Source: Acidimicrobiales bacterium
GTDB lineage: Bacteria; Actinomycetota; Acidimicrobiia; Acidimicrobiales; Iamiaceae
Direction of reading: 5' to 3'
Assembly: GCA_030447445.1 (NCBI GenBank)
Contig: JAUJOW010000002.1
Coordinates: forward strand, 68,208-132,207
DNA: 64,000 bases
Shown: in pieces, positions 50,061 to 58,166 of the stretch
How the letters are laid out: each line of letters begins with the position of its first letter
Numbering within the stretch: position 1 is the first letter of the stretch
Notes under the pieces: model-generated
Databases searched by the model: none
Told to the model about the DNA's origin: nothing
The model's input: only the letters and a program-made list of their open reading frames with translations
Made by a program: the position numbers and the translations under genes

Positions 50061-50095
50061 GGCCGTATGATGCCCCGCCCGTCGGTGCGAGGAAG

Positions 50096-51538
50096 ATGAC
50101 GTTGGCCGAGCAGCTCATCATCGGCGGGGAGCGACGTCCGGCCATCGACGGTGCCACCTCGGCCGTCCTCGACCCCTCGACCGGCGCCCGGCTGGCCGAG
50201 GTGGCCCGTGCCGGGGCCGCCGACGTCGACGTGGCGCTGGCCGTGGCCAGTGCCGCCTTCGCCGACGGGGCCGGGACCTGGCCCCGCACACCGGCCGACG
50301 AGCGGGGACGGGTGCTGGCCCGGGTGGCGGCCATGCTGTCGGAGCGGGCCGAGGCCTTCGCCGTGGCCGAGGCCGGCAACGCCGGGCACCCGATCAGCGA
50401 CGCCCGGTGGGAGGTCGGCCGGGCTGCGGACACCTTCGCCTACTACGCCGGCGCCGCCGACAAGCATCTCGGTCAGGTGGTGCCCGTGGCCGATCCCGGC
50501 CTCGACGTCGTCCTCCGCGAGCCGGTCGGGGTGGCCGCCCTCATCGTGCCCTGGAACTTCCCGCTCCTGATCGCTTCCTGGAAGCTGGCTCCGGCGCTGG
50601 CCTGCGGCAACCCGGTGGTCCTCAAGCCGGCGTCACCCACCCCGCTGACCGCCCTCATGCTCGGGGACCTGCTCGTCGAAGCCGGTGTGCCGGCGTCCTG
50701 CGTGTCGGTCCTGCCGGGGCCCGGCTCGGTGGTGGGCGAGGCGCTGGTGTCGGATGGCCGGGTGGCCAAGATCGGCTTCACCGGCGAGACCGCCACCGGG
50801 GCCGCCATCCTGGCGTCGTCGGCTCCCAACATCGCCCGCGTGTCCCTTGAGCTGGGAGGCAAGTCCGCCGCCGTGGTCTTCGCCGACGCCGACCTCGACC
50901 GGGCCGTGGCCGGCCTGCCCATGGCCGTCTTCGGCAACGCCGGCCAGGACTGCTGCGCCCGCAGCCGCGTCCTCGTCGAGCAGTCCACGTACGACGACGT
51001 GGTTGACCGGTTCGCCGCCGCCACCGCCGCCGTGCGGGTGGGCGACCCGCTCGACGAGGCCACCGAGATGGGCCCGATGATCTCGGCCGCCCAACGCCAG
51101 CGGGCGCTCGACTACCTCGACATCGGGGTCGAGGAGGGCGCTCGGATCGTCGTCGGGGGCGCCGGCGCCCCCACCGACGGGTTCCACCTCACGCCGGCCG
51201 TCCTGGCCGGCGTGGACAACGCCATGCGGGTGGCCCGGGAGGAGATCTTCGGACCCGTGGCCTGCGTCATCCCCTTCGCCGACGAGGCCGACGCCGTGCG
51301 CATCGCCAACGACAGCGCCTACGGGTTGTCCGGTTCGGTGTGGACCGGTGATGCCGGCCGAGCCGTGCGCATGGCCAAGGCCCTCCGCACGGGCACCCTC
51401 TCGGTCAACTCCAACCGCAGCGTCCGCATCGGGGCGCCGTTCGGCGGGATGAAGCGCTCCGGCCTCGGCCGGGAGCTCGGCATGGCCGCCATGGACCACT
51501 ACACCGAGGTCAAGAACGTCTTCTTCAGCAGCGAGTGA
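50096..51538 (+). CDS. NAD(P)-dependent aldehyde dehydrogenase (PuuC candidate)
   Basis: A 480-residue ALDH. Landmarks are VAALIVPWNFPLLIASWKLAP, the cofactor loop IGFTGETATGAAI, VSLELGGKSAAVVF (Glu), NAGQDCCARSRVLVE with the catalytic Cys, EEIFGPVACVI and APFGGMKRSGLGRELG. It probably oxidises the aldehyde in the neighbouring gamma-glutamyl-amine-type pathway, as PuuC oxidises gamma-glutamyl-aminobutyraldehyde. That is inferred from position. A TATGAT box (50066-50071) and AGGAAG precede the ATG. Confidence 0.9.
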   Translation: MTLAEQLIIGGERRPAIDGATSAVLDPSTGARLAEVARAGAADVDVALAVASAAFADGAGTWPRTPADERGRVLARVAAMLSERAEAFAVAEAGNAGHPISDARWEVGRAADTFAYYAGAADKHLGQVVPVADPGLDVVLREPVGVAALIVPWNFPLLIASWKLAPALACGNPVVLKPASPTPLTALMLGDLLVEAGVPASCVSVLPGPGSVVGEALVSDGRVAKIGFTGETATGAAILASSAPNIARVSLELGGKSAAVVFADADLDRAVAGLPMAVFGNAGQDCCARSRVLVEQSTYDDVVDRFAAATAAVRVGDPLDEATEMGPMISAAQRQRALDYLDIGVEEGARIVVGGAGAPTDGFHLTPAVLAGVDNAMRVAREEIFGPVACVIPFADEADAVRIANDSAYGLSGSVWTGDAGRAVRMAKALRTGTLSVNSNRSVRIGAPFGGMKRSGLGRELGMAAMDHYTEVKNVFFSSE

Positions 51539-51560
51539 ACCTTGCCCGCCGGCGCCGCCG

Positions 51561-52007
51561 TCAGTCGAGGTCGGGCGGTGGCCAGCCGGGGTCGAGCTGG
51601 GTGAGGAAGGTGGCGCAGCGCTCCGCCTCGTCGACCTCGCCGATCCGGGCGGCCACGGTGGCCAGGCCGTGGAGCGATCGCAGGAAGCCCCGGTTCTCGG
51701 GATGCGACCAGCGCACGTAGCCGCTGCCCCGCCACCCGTTCTGGCGCAGCCGGTCGAGCCCCCGGTGGTAGCCGACCCGGAAGGCGGCGTAGGCCTCGAC
51801 GTCGTCCCGGGCGAGCTGGCCGAGGCGGGCCCACCCGTCGAGCGCCCGGGGGGCGCCGGCCACCACCGCCGCCACCGCCGCTCGGCGCTCGTCCTCGGGC
51901 CGGGCCATGGCGGCGGCGAGGGCGTGGACGACCTCGGGCGGTTCGGGGTCGAGCACCGTCTCGGGGGGCCCCGTGGGTGTGAGCTGGACGGGGCGGGGTT
52001 CGGTCAT
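51561..52007 (-). CDS. DUF3151-family protein
   Basis: A 148-residue soluble protein of the actinobacterial DUF3151 family. Diagnostic blocks are FRVGYHRGLDRLRQNGWRGS, GYVRWSHPENRGFLRSLHGL and IGEVDEAERCATFLTQLDP. Function is unknown; the helical, TPR-like character is an impression only. The ATG lies six bases after a TAGCGT box, so it is probably leaderless. It is convergent with the aldehyde dehydrogenase gene. Confidence 0.9.
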   Translation of the reverse strand: MTEPRPVQLTPTGPPETVLDPEPPEVVHALAAAMARPEDERRAAVAAVVAGAPRALDGWARLGQLARDDVEAYAAFRVGYHRGLDRLRQNGWRGSGYVRWSHPENRGFLRSLHGLATVAARIGEVDEAERCATFLTQLDPGWPPPDLD

Positions 52008-52013
52008 GCCCCC

Positions 52014-52019
52014 ACGCTA
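52014..52019 (-). promoter_or_regulatory. -10 box TAGCGT, leaderless start of the DUF3151 gene
   Basis: TAGCGT on the minus strand ends six bases before the ATG and lies in the nine-base gap after the patatin gene, overlapping its last codon. Confidence 0.52.
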
Positions 52020-52919
52020 CGACGCCGGCGACGGTGCGCTGGGTGCCGCCAGCTCCTCCTCAGCGGCCTCCCGGTCGAGGTGGTGGCCGGCGGCCACGTG
52101 GGCCAGCTCCATGAGGGCGGCGGACTGCGTGAGGTCGTTGAAGCGCAGTGCCGGCGCCTCGCCGGTGGGCAGGATGGTGGCGGTGACGTGGGCGGGGAGG
52201 GTGGCCACGTCCCGCTTGAACCGGGCCCGTCGACCGATCCAGTAGGCCTGGAGCGCCATGTCGAACGGCCGTCGAGGCTCGGGGCGGGGCCGGTCGAAGG
52301 TGCCGGTCTGGAGGACGTAGATGCGGGTGGCGCCGAGGTCGACGGCCCGGGTGAGGGGCACGTCGTTGACCACCGCTCCGTCCATGTAGCACACCCCGTC
52401 GATCTCGACCGGCGGCAGCAGGCCGGGGAGGGCGGCCGAGGCGATGATCGGTTCGACGAGCGGTCCGGTGGAGAACCACACCTCCCGGGCGGCGGCGATG
52501 TCGGTGGCCACGCATTGGAAGGGCACGGCCAGCTCCTCGAACGTCCGAGGCTCGAGGACCCCGTCGATCACGGATCGGAGCCCGGCGTTGGAGTGGACGG
52601 CCTGGCCCCGGCGGGCCAGTTGGACGGTGGTGGGCAGCAGACCACCGGGCAGCACCCTGCGGTGCTCGACCTCCAGCCACATCCGGTGGAGGCGGTCGAC
52701 CATGGCCAGGCTCGGCTCGGCGGCGATGGCGGCCCCGTTCAGGGCACCGACCGAGCAGCCGACCACCAGGTCGGGACGGATCCGCCGTTCCACCAGCGCC
52801 CGCAGCATGCCGACCTGCAGCGCACCCATGTTGCCCCCGCCGGAGAGCACGAAGGCGGTGGTGCCGGCGGTGGGACGCCGCCCGAGGCGGTGGTGCCAGG
52901 CTCCCCGCGGCGGGTTCAC
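52017..52919 (-). CDS. Patatin-like phospholipase (RssA-type)
   Basis: A 300-residue serine lipid acyl hydrolase. It has the oxyanion loop LSGGGNMGALQVGML, the nucleophile motif GCSVGALNG (GxSxG), and YMDGAVVNDVPL with the catalytic Asp. The C-terminal region is Ala/Glu-rich. Bacterial patatins hydrolyse phospholipids or acyl-CoA; localisation is cytoplasmic by lack of a signal. The GTG start follows a TACCCT box by eight bases. Downstream is the DUF3151 gene. Confidence 0.87.
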   Translation of the reverse strand: MNPPRGAWHHRLGRRPTAGTTAFVLSGGGNMGALQVGMLRALVERRIRPDLVVGCSVGALNGAAIAAEPSLAMVDRLHRMWLEVEHRRVLPGGLLPTTVQLARRGQAVHSNAGLRSVIDGVLEPRTFEELAVPFQCVATDIAAAREVWFSTGPLVEPIIASAALPGLLPPVEIDGVCYMDGAVVNDVPLTRAVDLGATRIYVLQTGTFDRPRPEPRRPFDMALQAYWIGRRARFKRDVATLPAHVTATILPTGEAPALRFNDLTQSAALMELAHVAAGHHLDREAAEEELAAPSAPSPAS

Positions 52920-52927
52920 ATCCCCGG

Positions 52928-52933
52928 AGGGTA
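52928..52933 (-). promoter_or_regulatory. -10 box TACCCT, leaderless start of the patatin gene
   Basis: TACCCT on the minus strand ends eight bases before the GTG of the patatin gene. Confidence 0.48.
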
Positions 52934-52973
52934 CCGGCAGGGCGCGAGCCCAGCGGGGATGCCGGTCAGGCGC

Positions 52974-53732
52974 TCACGGCTCGGTCGGGCCGGTGAGACC
53001 GCCGGCACTGGCGACGGCTCGGACGAAGGCGGCGTAGTCGTCGGGGTGGCTGGAAGGGGCGCCGTGCCCGGCGCCCTCGATCACGCTGAGGCGGGCACCG
53101 GGCACCGTGGCCGCCACCTCGGCGGCGGCCCGCTTGTGGCGGCCTATCGACGCCGACCCGTGGGCGACGATCACGGGCACGGTGACCGCCGCCGGGTCGA
53201 AGGGAGGGGCCTGGGCCGATCGCAGCTCGGCCACCAGGGCGGGTCCTTCGGCCCGGCGAGCGTTCCGGGTGGTGAGCGGCAGGCGCTCCCAGCGGGTGTC
53301 GCCGATCTGGTGACGGAGGAAGCCCTCCGCCGCCTCGCCGGGATCGTCCACCGCCGCCGCCCAGGACCCCGGCGTCGTCCCCGGCCACCACGGCGCCCAC
53401 GGCGTGGGCGGCTCGTAGGCGCCGGCAGCCCGCACCTCGTCCGGCGCCACCGCGGCGGCGGCGAGACCGACGAGGCCGCCGATGCTGTGGCCCACCACCA
53501 CCCCGGCCCGGCCGTCGAGGATCCTGAGCAGGTCCTCGACGTGGCCGTCGAGGTCGGTGGCACCGGCGGGGACGGAGCGTCCGTAGCCCCGCCGGTCGTA
53601 GCGGATCACGGCCAGGTCACCGAGCCGGCGACTGACCTTGGCCATGCCCGCCCCCCGGTCCATGGCCCCGTGCACGAGGACGACGACCGGGCCGGGCCGG
53701 TCCGGGTCGAGGACGAACAGATCGGTGCCCAC
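52974..53732 (-). CDS. Alpha/beta hydrolase
   Basis: A 252-residue alpha/beta hydrolase. The oxyanion segment VVLVHGAMDRGAG, the nucleophile elbow VVGHSIGGLVGLAA and a C-terminal GAGHGAPSSHPDDYAAF with the catalytic His are clear. An acid is expected near VPVIVAHGSAS. The substrate is unknown. The GTG start is chosen because a TACGGT box ends eight bases upstream; longer frames would run through the divergent phosphatase promoter. Confidence 0.86.
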   Translation of the reverse strand: MGTDLFVLDPDRPGPVVVLVHGAMDRGAGMAKVSRRLGDLAVIRYDRRGYGRSVPAGATDLDGHVEDLLRILDGRAGVVVGHSIGGLVGLAAAAVAPDEVRAAGAYEPPTPWAPWWPGTTPGSWAAAVDDPGEAAEGFLRHQIGDTRWERLPLTTRNARRAEGPALVAELRSAQAPPFDPAAVTVPVIVAHGSASIGRHKRAAAEVAATVPGARLSVIEGAGHGAPSSHPDDYAAFVRAVASAGGLTGPTEP

Positions 53733-53740
53733 GGAGGCGC

Positions 53741-53746
53741 ACCGTA
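53741..53746 (-). promoter_or_regulatory. -10 box TACGGT for the alpha/beta hydrolase, overlapping the divergent promoter
   Basis: TACGGT on the minus strand ends eight bases before the GTG at 53732. It shares two base pairs with the plus-strand TACGCT at 53745. Confidence 0.5.
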
Positions 53747-53750
53747 CGCT
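53745..53750 (+). promoter_or_regulatory. -10 box TACGCT, leaderless start of the histidine phosphatase gene
   Basis: TACGCT ends six bases before the GTG at 53757 and overlaps the opposite-strand -10 of the hydrolase gene. Confidence 0.5.
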
Positions 53751-53756
53751 GCGCCC

Positions 53757-54401
53757 GTGCTGCTCCTGCTCGTGCGCCATGGCCTGCCCGAGCGGGTGGA
53801 CGACGCCGGTGGACCAGCCGACCCGGGCCTGGCCGGCCCCGGACGAGCCCAAGCCGATGCCCTGGCCGCCTTCCTCGCCGGTGCCGTCGGACGGGACGCC
53901 CCCCGGTCGGCGGGGACCGGCTCAGCCCGGCCGTTCGGTGTCGACGCCGTGTGCTCGAGCCCGATGCGGCGGGCCCGGGAGACGGCGGCCCCGCTGGCGG
54001 CCCAGCTGGGGCTCTCGGTGTCCGTCGACGACGGTCTGGCCGAGTTCGACCGCCACCTGCACCACTACGTCCCCATGGAGGAGATCAGGGGCACCGACGA
54101 CCCCCGCTGGGCGGAGCTGGTCGAGGAGTGGACGTCGACGGAGACCGAAGCGCAACGACGGGCGTTCCGCTCGACGGTGGTCGTCGCCATCGAGGGCATC
54201 ATCGCCGGCCACCCGTCCCAGGGGGTGGCTGTGGTCTGCCACGGCGGGGTGATCAACGCCTACCTGTCCCACGTGCTCGGCATGGAGGCCACGTTGTTCT
54301 TCGAGCCCGCCTACACGAGCGTGAGCCGGGTGCTGGCCTCCCGGAGCGGCGTCCGCCAGCTCGTCAGCGCCAACGAGACGCCCCACCTGCTCACGGGCTG
54401 A
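53757..54401 (+). CDS. Histidine phosphatase-family (phosphoglycerate-mutase-like) protein
   Basis: A 214-residue branch 1 histidine phosphatase. The N-terminal LLLLVRHGLPERVDDAG carries the phosphoryl-accepting His, CSSPMRRARETAAPLA supplies the phosphate-binding Arg, and VAVVCHGGVINAYLSHVLG holds the second His. A phosphatase role on a small sugar phosphate or nucleotide is likely; true mutase activity is not indicated. The GTG is the first residue of the conserved strand, and a TACGCT box supports it. The stop codon forms a palindrome with that of the convergent gene. Confidence 0.87.
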   Translation: MLLLLVRHGLPERVDDAGGPADPGLAGPGRAQADALAAFLAGAVGRDAPRSAGTGSARPFGVDAVCSSPMRRARETAAPLAAQLGLSVSVDDGLAEFDRHLHHYVPMEEIRGTDDPRWAELVEEWTSTETEAQRRAFRSTVVVAIEGIIAGHPSQGVAVVCHGGVINAYLSHVLGMEATLFFEPAYTSVSRVLASRSGVRQLVSANETPHLLTG

Positions 54402-54410
54402 CCGCGGTCA
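54399..54410. repeat. 12-bp palindrome formed by two convergent stop codons
   Basis: TGACCGCGGTCA is a perfect palindrome whose two ends are the stop codons of the phosphatase gene (plus) and the acyl-CoA dehydrogenase gene (minus). Confidence 0.6.
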
Positions 54411-55625
54411 CGAGCGGGGCACGTCGATCCAGGGCAGCTCCTTGTCGGTGCGGACGTCGCCGGGCAGGCCGAGGACCCGCTCGCCGAGGATGTTCTTCAT
54501 CACCTCGGTGGTGCCCCCTTCGATGGAGTTGGCCCGCATGCGCAAGAAGGCCTTCCAGGGATCCTCGAAGGACATGGCGGTGAGCGGACGGGTCATCTCG
54601 TAGCTGCCGTAGAGCATCCCCTCCGGACCGAGCAGGTGGAGGCAGAACTCGGTCACGACCTTGTTCAGCTCGGCGAAGGCGATCTTGCCGATCGAGCCCT
54701 CCGGACCGGGGGTGCCCTTCAGCCGGTTCTGGACGGCCCGCCAGTTGGTGAGGCGCAGGACCTCGGCCTGGACCCACAGCTGCATCAGCCGGTCCTTCAG
54801 GGCCGGGTCGTCGTGGCCGCGCTCGCCCCACAACCCGACGGCCTCGGCGATGGCCCCCGAGCCCTTCGGCGCCACGTTGCCGCCGATCGACACCCGCTCG
54901 TTCATCAGGGTGGTGAGTGACACCCGCCAACCGTCTCCCACGTCGCCGAGGCGTTCGGAGTCGGGGATGCGGACGTCGGTGAGGTACACCTCGTTGAACT
55001 CGGCCTCGCCGGTGATCTGGCGCAGCGGGCGCACCTCGACCCCCTCGGCCTGCATGTCCACCACGAAGTAGGTGAGCCCCCGGTGCTTCGGCACGTTCGG
55101 GTCGGTCCGAGCCACGAGCATCCCGAACCGGGACAGGTGGGCGAGCGTGGTCCAGACCTTCTGACCGTTCACGACCCACTCGTCGCCGTCGCGGATCCCT
55201 CGGGTCGACAGGCTGGCCACGTCCGAGCCGGCGCCCGGCTCGCTGAAGAGCTGGCACCACACCTCCTCACCGGTGAACAGGGGACGCAGGTAGCGGTCCC
55301 GCTGAGCCTCGGAGCCGTGGGTGTAGACGGTGGGAGCTCCCATGCCGTACCCGATCGGGTTGCGGGGGTAGGGGTGCGGGGCCCGCACCCGGGCCAGCCG
55401 GTCCTGGATCGTCTGCTGGAGCTTGGGGCGCAGGCCCAGGCCACCGTGACCTTCGTCGAAGTGGACCCAGGCCAGCCCGGCGTCGAACTGGGCCCCGAGG
55501 AACTCCCGGGGTTCGGTCCTGGCCGGCGGGTGGTCGGCGACGAGGCGGTCGACGAGCTCGCGCACGCGGGCTTCGTCGGGTTCTGGGGAAGCGGTGTCCC
55601 CGGCGGGAGCGACGACGGCGGTCAT
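54408..55625 (-). CDS. Acyl-CoA dehydrogenase
   Basis: A 405-residue FAD-dependent acyl-CoA dehydrogenase. Diagnostic blocks are QLFSEPGAGSDVASLSTRG (FAD/acyl site), WVVNGQKVWTTLAHLSRFGML, TGEAEFNEVYLTDVRIPDSERLG-type segments (here TGEAEFNEVYL and VGDGWRVSLTTL) and MRANSIEGGTTEVMKNIL at the C-terminus. The N-terminal region AWVHFDEGHGGLGL is usual. The substrate chain is unknown. The ATG lies six bases after a TATCGT box. It may work with the acyl-CoA synthetase encoded 6 kb away. Confidence 0.92.
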   Translation of the reverse strand: MTAVVAPAGDTASPEPDEARVRELVDRLVADHPPARTEPREFLGAQFDAGLAWVHFDEGHGGLGLRPKLQQTIQDRLARVRAPHPYPRNPIGYGMGAPTVYTHGSEAQRDRYLRPLFTGEEVWCQLFSEPGAGSDVASLSTRGIRDGDEWVVNGQKVWTTLAHLSRFGMLVARTDPNVPKHRGLTYFVVDMQAEGVEVRPLRQITGEAEFNEVYLTDVRIPDSERLGDVGDGWRVSLTTLMNERVSIGGNVAPKGSGAIAEAVGLWGERGHDDPALKDRLMQLWVQAEVLRLTNWRAVQNRLKGTPGPEGSIGKIAFAELNKVVTEFCLHLLGPEGMLYGSYEMTRPLTAMSFEDPWKAFLRMRANSIEGGTTEVMKNILGERVLGLPGDVRTDKELPWIDVPRS

Positions 55626-55631
55626 GCCCCG

Positions 55632-55637
55632 ACGATA
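55632..55637 (-). promoter_or_regulatory. -10 box TATCGT, leaderless start of the acyl-CoA dehydrogenase gene
   Basis: TATCGT on the minus strand ends six bases before the ATG, in the gap after the SirB1-like gene. Confidence 0.52.
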
Positions 55638-55641
55638 GGCG

Positions 55642-56433
55642 TCAGTTGAGGCGGGCTCGCAGCCGGCGGGCTTGGACGGCGAGGCGGTCGGCGTCGCTCC
55701 CGGTGGCCTGCCCGGCGCCGGCTTCTAGCACGGCGGCGGCGTCACCGAAGCGGCCGAGCGCGGCGAGGGCCCCGGCCAGCTCCCGACCGTCGGCGACCTC
55801 GGCCGCCAGCCCCGGGAGGACAGCCCGCAGCTCGGCGGCGGCAAGGAGCGACCGGCGGTCGCCTCGGGCGGCGGCGCCCGCCCGCAGGTTGGCCAGGACC
55901 CGGGCCACGACGGCCCGGGGACCGGTGGGGGCGAGGAAGGCATCGACGAAGCGAGCGTCGGGGCCCTGGATGTGGTGGAACAGGGCGATGCACCCCGCCC
56001 GGTCGAGGACCACCCCGCCCGAGAAGAGGTCGACGAACACGTCGGCCCGAGCCCCGTCGGCGATCAGGAAGTGCCCGGGCATGCCGATCCCAGCCACCGA
56101 GACCTCGAGGCGGCGTCCCACCTCCATGGCCAGGACGCTCAACGTGATCGGGATCCCGGAACGCCGGTCGAGGACCCGATCGAGGAACGAGTTGTCAGGG
56201 TCCGAGTAGGTGGCGGTGTCGCCGCGGAACCCCTGCCGACGGCAGAGGTGGTCGACCACGCCGTCGAAGGTGGCCTGCTCGACCTCGGCGGCGAGGTCGT
56301 CGATCCGGGCCAGCTGTGCCCCGACGTCCACGCCCGGCCGGAAGTGAGCGGCCACGAGCAGGCAGGCCTCGTCGAGCGCCAGCCCTTCCTCGGGGCCCTG
56401 CACCAGTTGGGCGAAGCGCTGGCTGACCTCCAC
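55642..56433 (-). CDS. SirB1-family transglutaminase-like protein
   Basis: A 263-residue protein of the SirB1/transglutaminase-like_2 family. The core is RRQGFRGDTATYSDPDNSFLDRVLDRR, GIPITLSVLAMEVGRRLEVSVAGIGMPGHFLI (His) and FVDLFSGGVVLDRAGC, closed by a helical TPR-like C-terminus (LAGALAALGRFGDAAAVLEA). The catalytic Cys of true transglutaminases is replaced by Ile in GIPIT, so it may be non-enzymatic, which is typical of this family. Function is unknown. The GTG follows a TACGGT box by nine bases. Confidence 0.85.
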   Translation of the reverse strand: MEVSQRFAQLVQGPEEGLALDEACLLVAAHFRPGVDVGAQLARIDDLAAEVEQATFDGVVDHLCRRQGFRGDTATYSDPDNSFLDRVLDRRSGIPITLSVLAMEVGRRLEVSVAGIGMPGHFLIADGARADVFVDLFSGGVVLDRAGCIALFHHIQGPDARFVDAFLAPTGPRAVVARVLANLRAGAAARGDRRSLLAAAELRAVLPGLAAEVADGRELAGALAALGRFGDAAAVLEAGAGQATGSDADRLAVQARRLRARLN

Positions 56434-56442
56434 GGAGGTTCC

Positions 56443-56448
56443 ACCGTA
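56443..56448 (-). promoter_or_regulatory. -10 box TACGGT near the SirB1-like gene start
   Basis: TACGGT on the minus strand ends nine bases before the GTG. Confidence 0.42.
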
Positions 56449-56479
56449 AAGGACCCGGGGCCGGCAGCCGCCGCTCGGC

Positions 56480-56485
56480 TACCGT
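56480..56485 (+). promoter_or_regulatory. Putative -10 (TACCGT) for the ABC exporter operon
   Basis: TACCGT lies 76 bases before the first permease GTG, which has an AGGAGG-like Shine-Dalgarno. Plausible but unsupported by a -35. Confidence 0.3.
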
Positions 56486-56561
56486 CGACCCCCGGCTGCG
56501 CGTTCGGCGCAGCTCTTGGCGCGCGTCCCCGCAGCGGTGGCGCGCCGACAGGAGGAGATCG

Positions 56562-57353
56562 GTGCGCCTCTACTGGGAGGTGGTCCGCCAGACCGCTCGC
56601 CGCACGGCGACCTACCGCGGCGCCGCCCTGGCCGGGGTGGTGACCAACACGGTGTTCGGCTTCCTCCTCGCCTACGTGCTGCTCGCCGTCTTCCGGGAGC
56701 GACCCCAGATCGGCGGCTTCGACGCCGTCGACGCCGTGACCTTCACGTTCGTGGCCCAGGGACTGCTGGCGCCCGTCGGCGTCTTCGGCACGACGGAGAT
56801 GGCCGAGCGGATCCGTACCGGTGAGGTCACCGTCGACCTCTGCCGACCGTACGACTACCAGGCCTGGTGGGCGGCCGTCGCCTACGGGCGAGCCGGCTTT
56901 CTCCTGGTTGTGCGGGGTGTGCCTCCGTTCCTGCTCGGCGCTCTCGTCCTCGATGTGCGCCGACCCGAGCAGGCGGGGACCTGGGCGGCCTTCCTCGCCG
57001 CCGTGGTCCTCGCCGTGGGGGTGGCCTTCGCCTGGGGCTTCCTGTTGCAGCTCAGCGCGTTCTGGCTCCTCGACGTGCGAGGCCCGAACCAGATCGGTTG
57101 GCTGACGGCCCAGTTCCTGGCCGGCACGTTCGTACCCCTGGTGCTGTTCCCGCCATGGCTGGAGGCGGTGGCCCGAGCGCTGCCGTTCGCGGCGATGATC
57201 CAGCTGCCCGTGGAGGTGTTCCTCGAGAAGCACCAGGGTCTCGACCTGGCCGGCGTGTACCTCCACCAGCTGGCCTGGGCCGCCGTGCTGGTGGCCGCCG
57301 GTCGGGTCGTGCTCGGCCGCGCCGAACGTCGGGTGGTGGTGCAGGGTGGGTGA
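56562..57353 (+). CDS. ABC-2 type exporter permease 1 (COG4587-like)
   Basis: A 263-residue membrane protein with about six helices (VVTNTVFGFLLAYVLLAVF, AAFLAAVVLAVGVAFAWGFLL, QFLAGTFVPLVLFPPWLEAV, LAWAAVLVAAGRVVLG). VYLHQLAWA and GFGTTEMAERIRTGEVTVDLCRPYDY-type segments match the ABC-2 family permeases of uncharacterised three-gene exporters (COG4587/COG3694/COG4586). It forms half of the channel with the next gene product. A GGAGGAGATCG Shine-Dalgarno region precedes the GTG. It overlaps the second permease gene by eight bases. Confidence 0.85.
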   Translation: MRLYWEVVRQTARRTATYRGAALAGVVTNTVFGFLLAYVLLAVFRERPQIGGFDAVDAVTFTFVAQGLLAPVGVFGTTEMAERIRTGEVTVDLCRPYDYQAWWAAVAYGRAGFLLVVRGVPPFLLGALVLDVRRPEQAGTWAAFLAAVVLAVGVAFAWGFLLQLSAFWLLDVRGPNQIGWLTAQFLAGTFVPLVLFPPWLEAVARALPFAAMIQLPVEVFLEKHQGLDLAGVYLHQLAWAAVLVAAGRVVLGRAERRVVVQGG

Positions 57354-58158
57354 CGTCACCGCCACGGCCGGCACCTACGGCCGCCTCGTCGGCGGCCGGA
57401 TCCGGGCCGACTGGCAGTACCGGACCTCCTTCGTGCTGTTCCTCGTCGGCCAGAGCCTCGTGGCCGGCTTCGAGTTCGCCTCCCTCGCCGTGCTCCTCGC
57501 CAACGTCGACGCGCTGGCCGGCTGGTCGGCCCTGGAGGTGGCCTTCCTCTATGGCGTGTCCGGGCTGGCCTTCGGCGTGGCCGACCTGTTCATCAGCCAG
57601 GTGGAGACCGCCGCCGTCCACATCAAGGCGGGCACCTTCGATCACTTCCTCGTCCGCCCGCTGGGCCCGCTGCTCCAGCTCTCGGCCGCCGAGTTCGCGC
57701 CCCGCCGGCTGGGCCGCTCGGTCCAGCCGGCCATCGTGCTCGCCGTGGTCCTCGGCCGCCTCGACGTCGACTGGACGGCCGCCCACGTCACCCTCGTCCC
57801 TCTGACCATCGCCTCGGCCGTGGTCATCTACGGGGCGATCTGGGTGGCGACGTCGTCGATCGCCTTCTGGACGGTGGAGACCCAGGAGATCGCCAACTCG
57901 TTCACCTACGGCGGCAACGAGCTCACCAGCTATCCGATCGACGTGCTCGGACGGTGGCTGCGGCGAGCCGTCACCTTCGTGGTCCCGCTGGCCTCGATCG
58001 CCTACCTCCCGGCCTGTGAGCTGTTCGCCAAGCCGCTGCCGTTCGGCCTCCCCCGGGCCGCGGCCTGGGCCGGCCCCATCGTTGCCGTGGTCGCCGTGGC
58101 CGCGGCGGGGACGATCTGGCGTACCGCCGTGCGCCACTACCGCAGCACGGGCAGCTGA
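57346..58158 (+). CDS. ABC-2 type exporter permease 2 (COG3694-like)
   Basis: A 270-residue membrane permease with about six helices. IRADWQYRTSFVLFLVGQSLV, FDHFLVRPLGPLLQLSAAEFA (a cytoplasmic loop shared by this family), YGAIWVATSSIAFWTVETQEI and YPIDVLGRWLRRAVTFVVPLA are typical. It pairs with permease 1 and the downstream ATPase. The GTG start lies within the end of the first permease gene. The exported substrate is unknown. Confidence 0.85.
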   Translation: MGDVTATAGTYGRLVGGRIRADWQYRTSFVLFLVGQSLVAGFEFASLAVLLANVDALAGWSALEVAFLYGVSGLAFGVADLFISQVETAAVHIKAGTFDHFLVRPLGPLLQLSAAEFAPRRLGRSVQPAIVLAVVLGRLDVDWTAAHVTLVPLTIASAVVIYGAIWVATSSIAFWTVETQEIANSFTYGGNELTSYPIDVLGRWLRRAVTFVVPLASIAYLPACELFAKPLPFGLPRAAAWAGPIVAVVAVAAAGTIWRTAVRHYRSTGS

Positions 58159-58166
58159 CGCGGGCC

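Noticed and set aside
55642-56433. SirB1-like protein considered an active transglutaminase
   Set aside because: The residue at the catalytic Cys position is not Cys (GIPIT), so enzyme activity is not supported.
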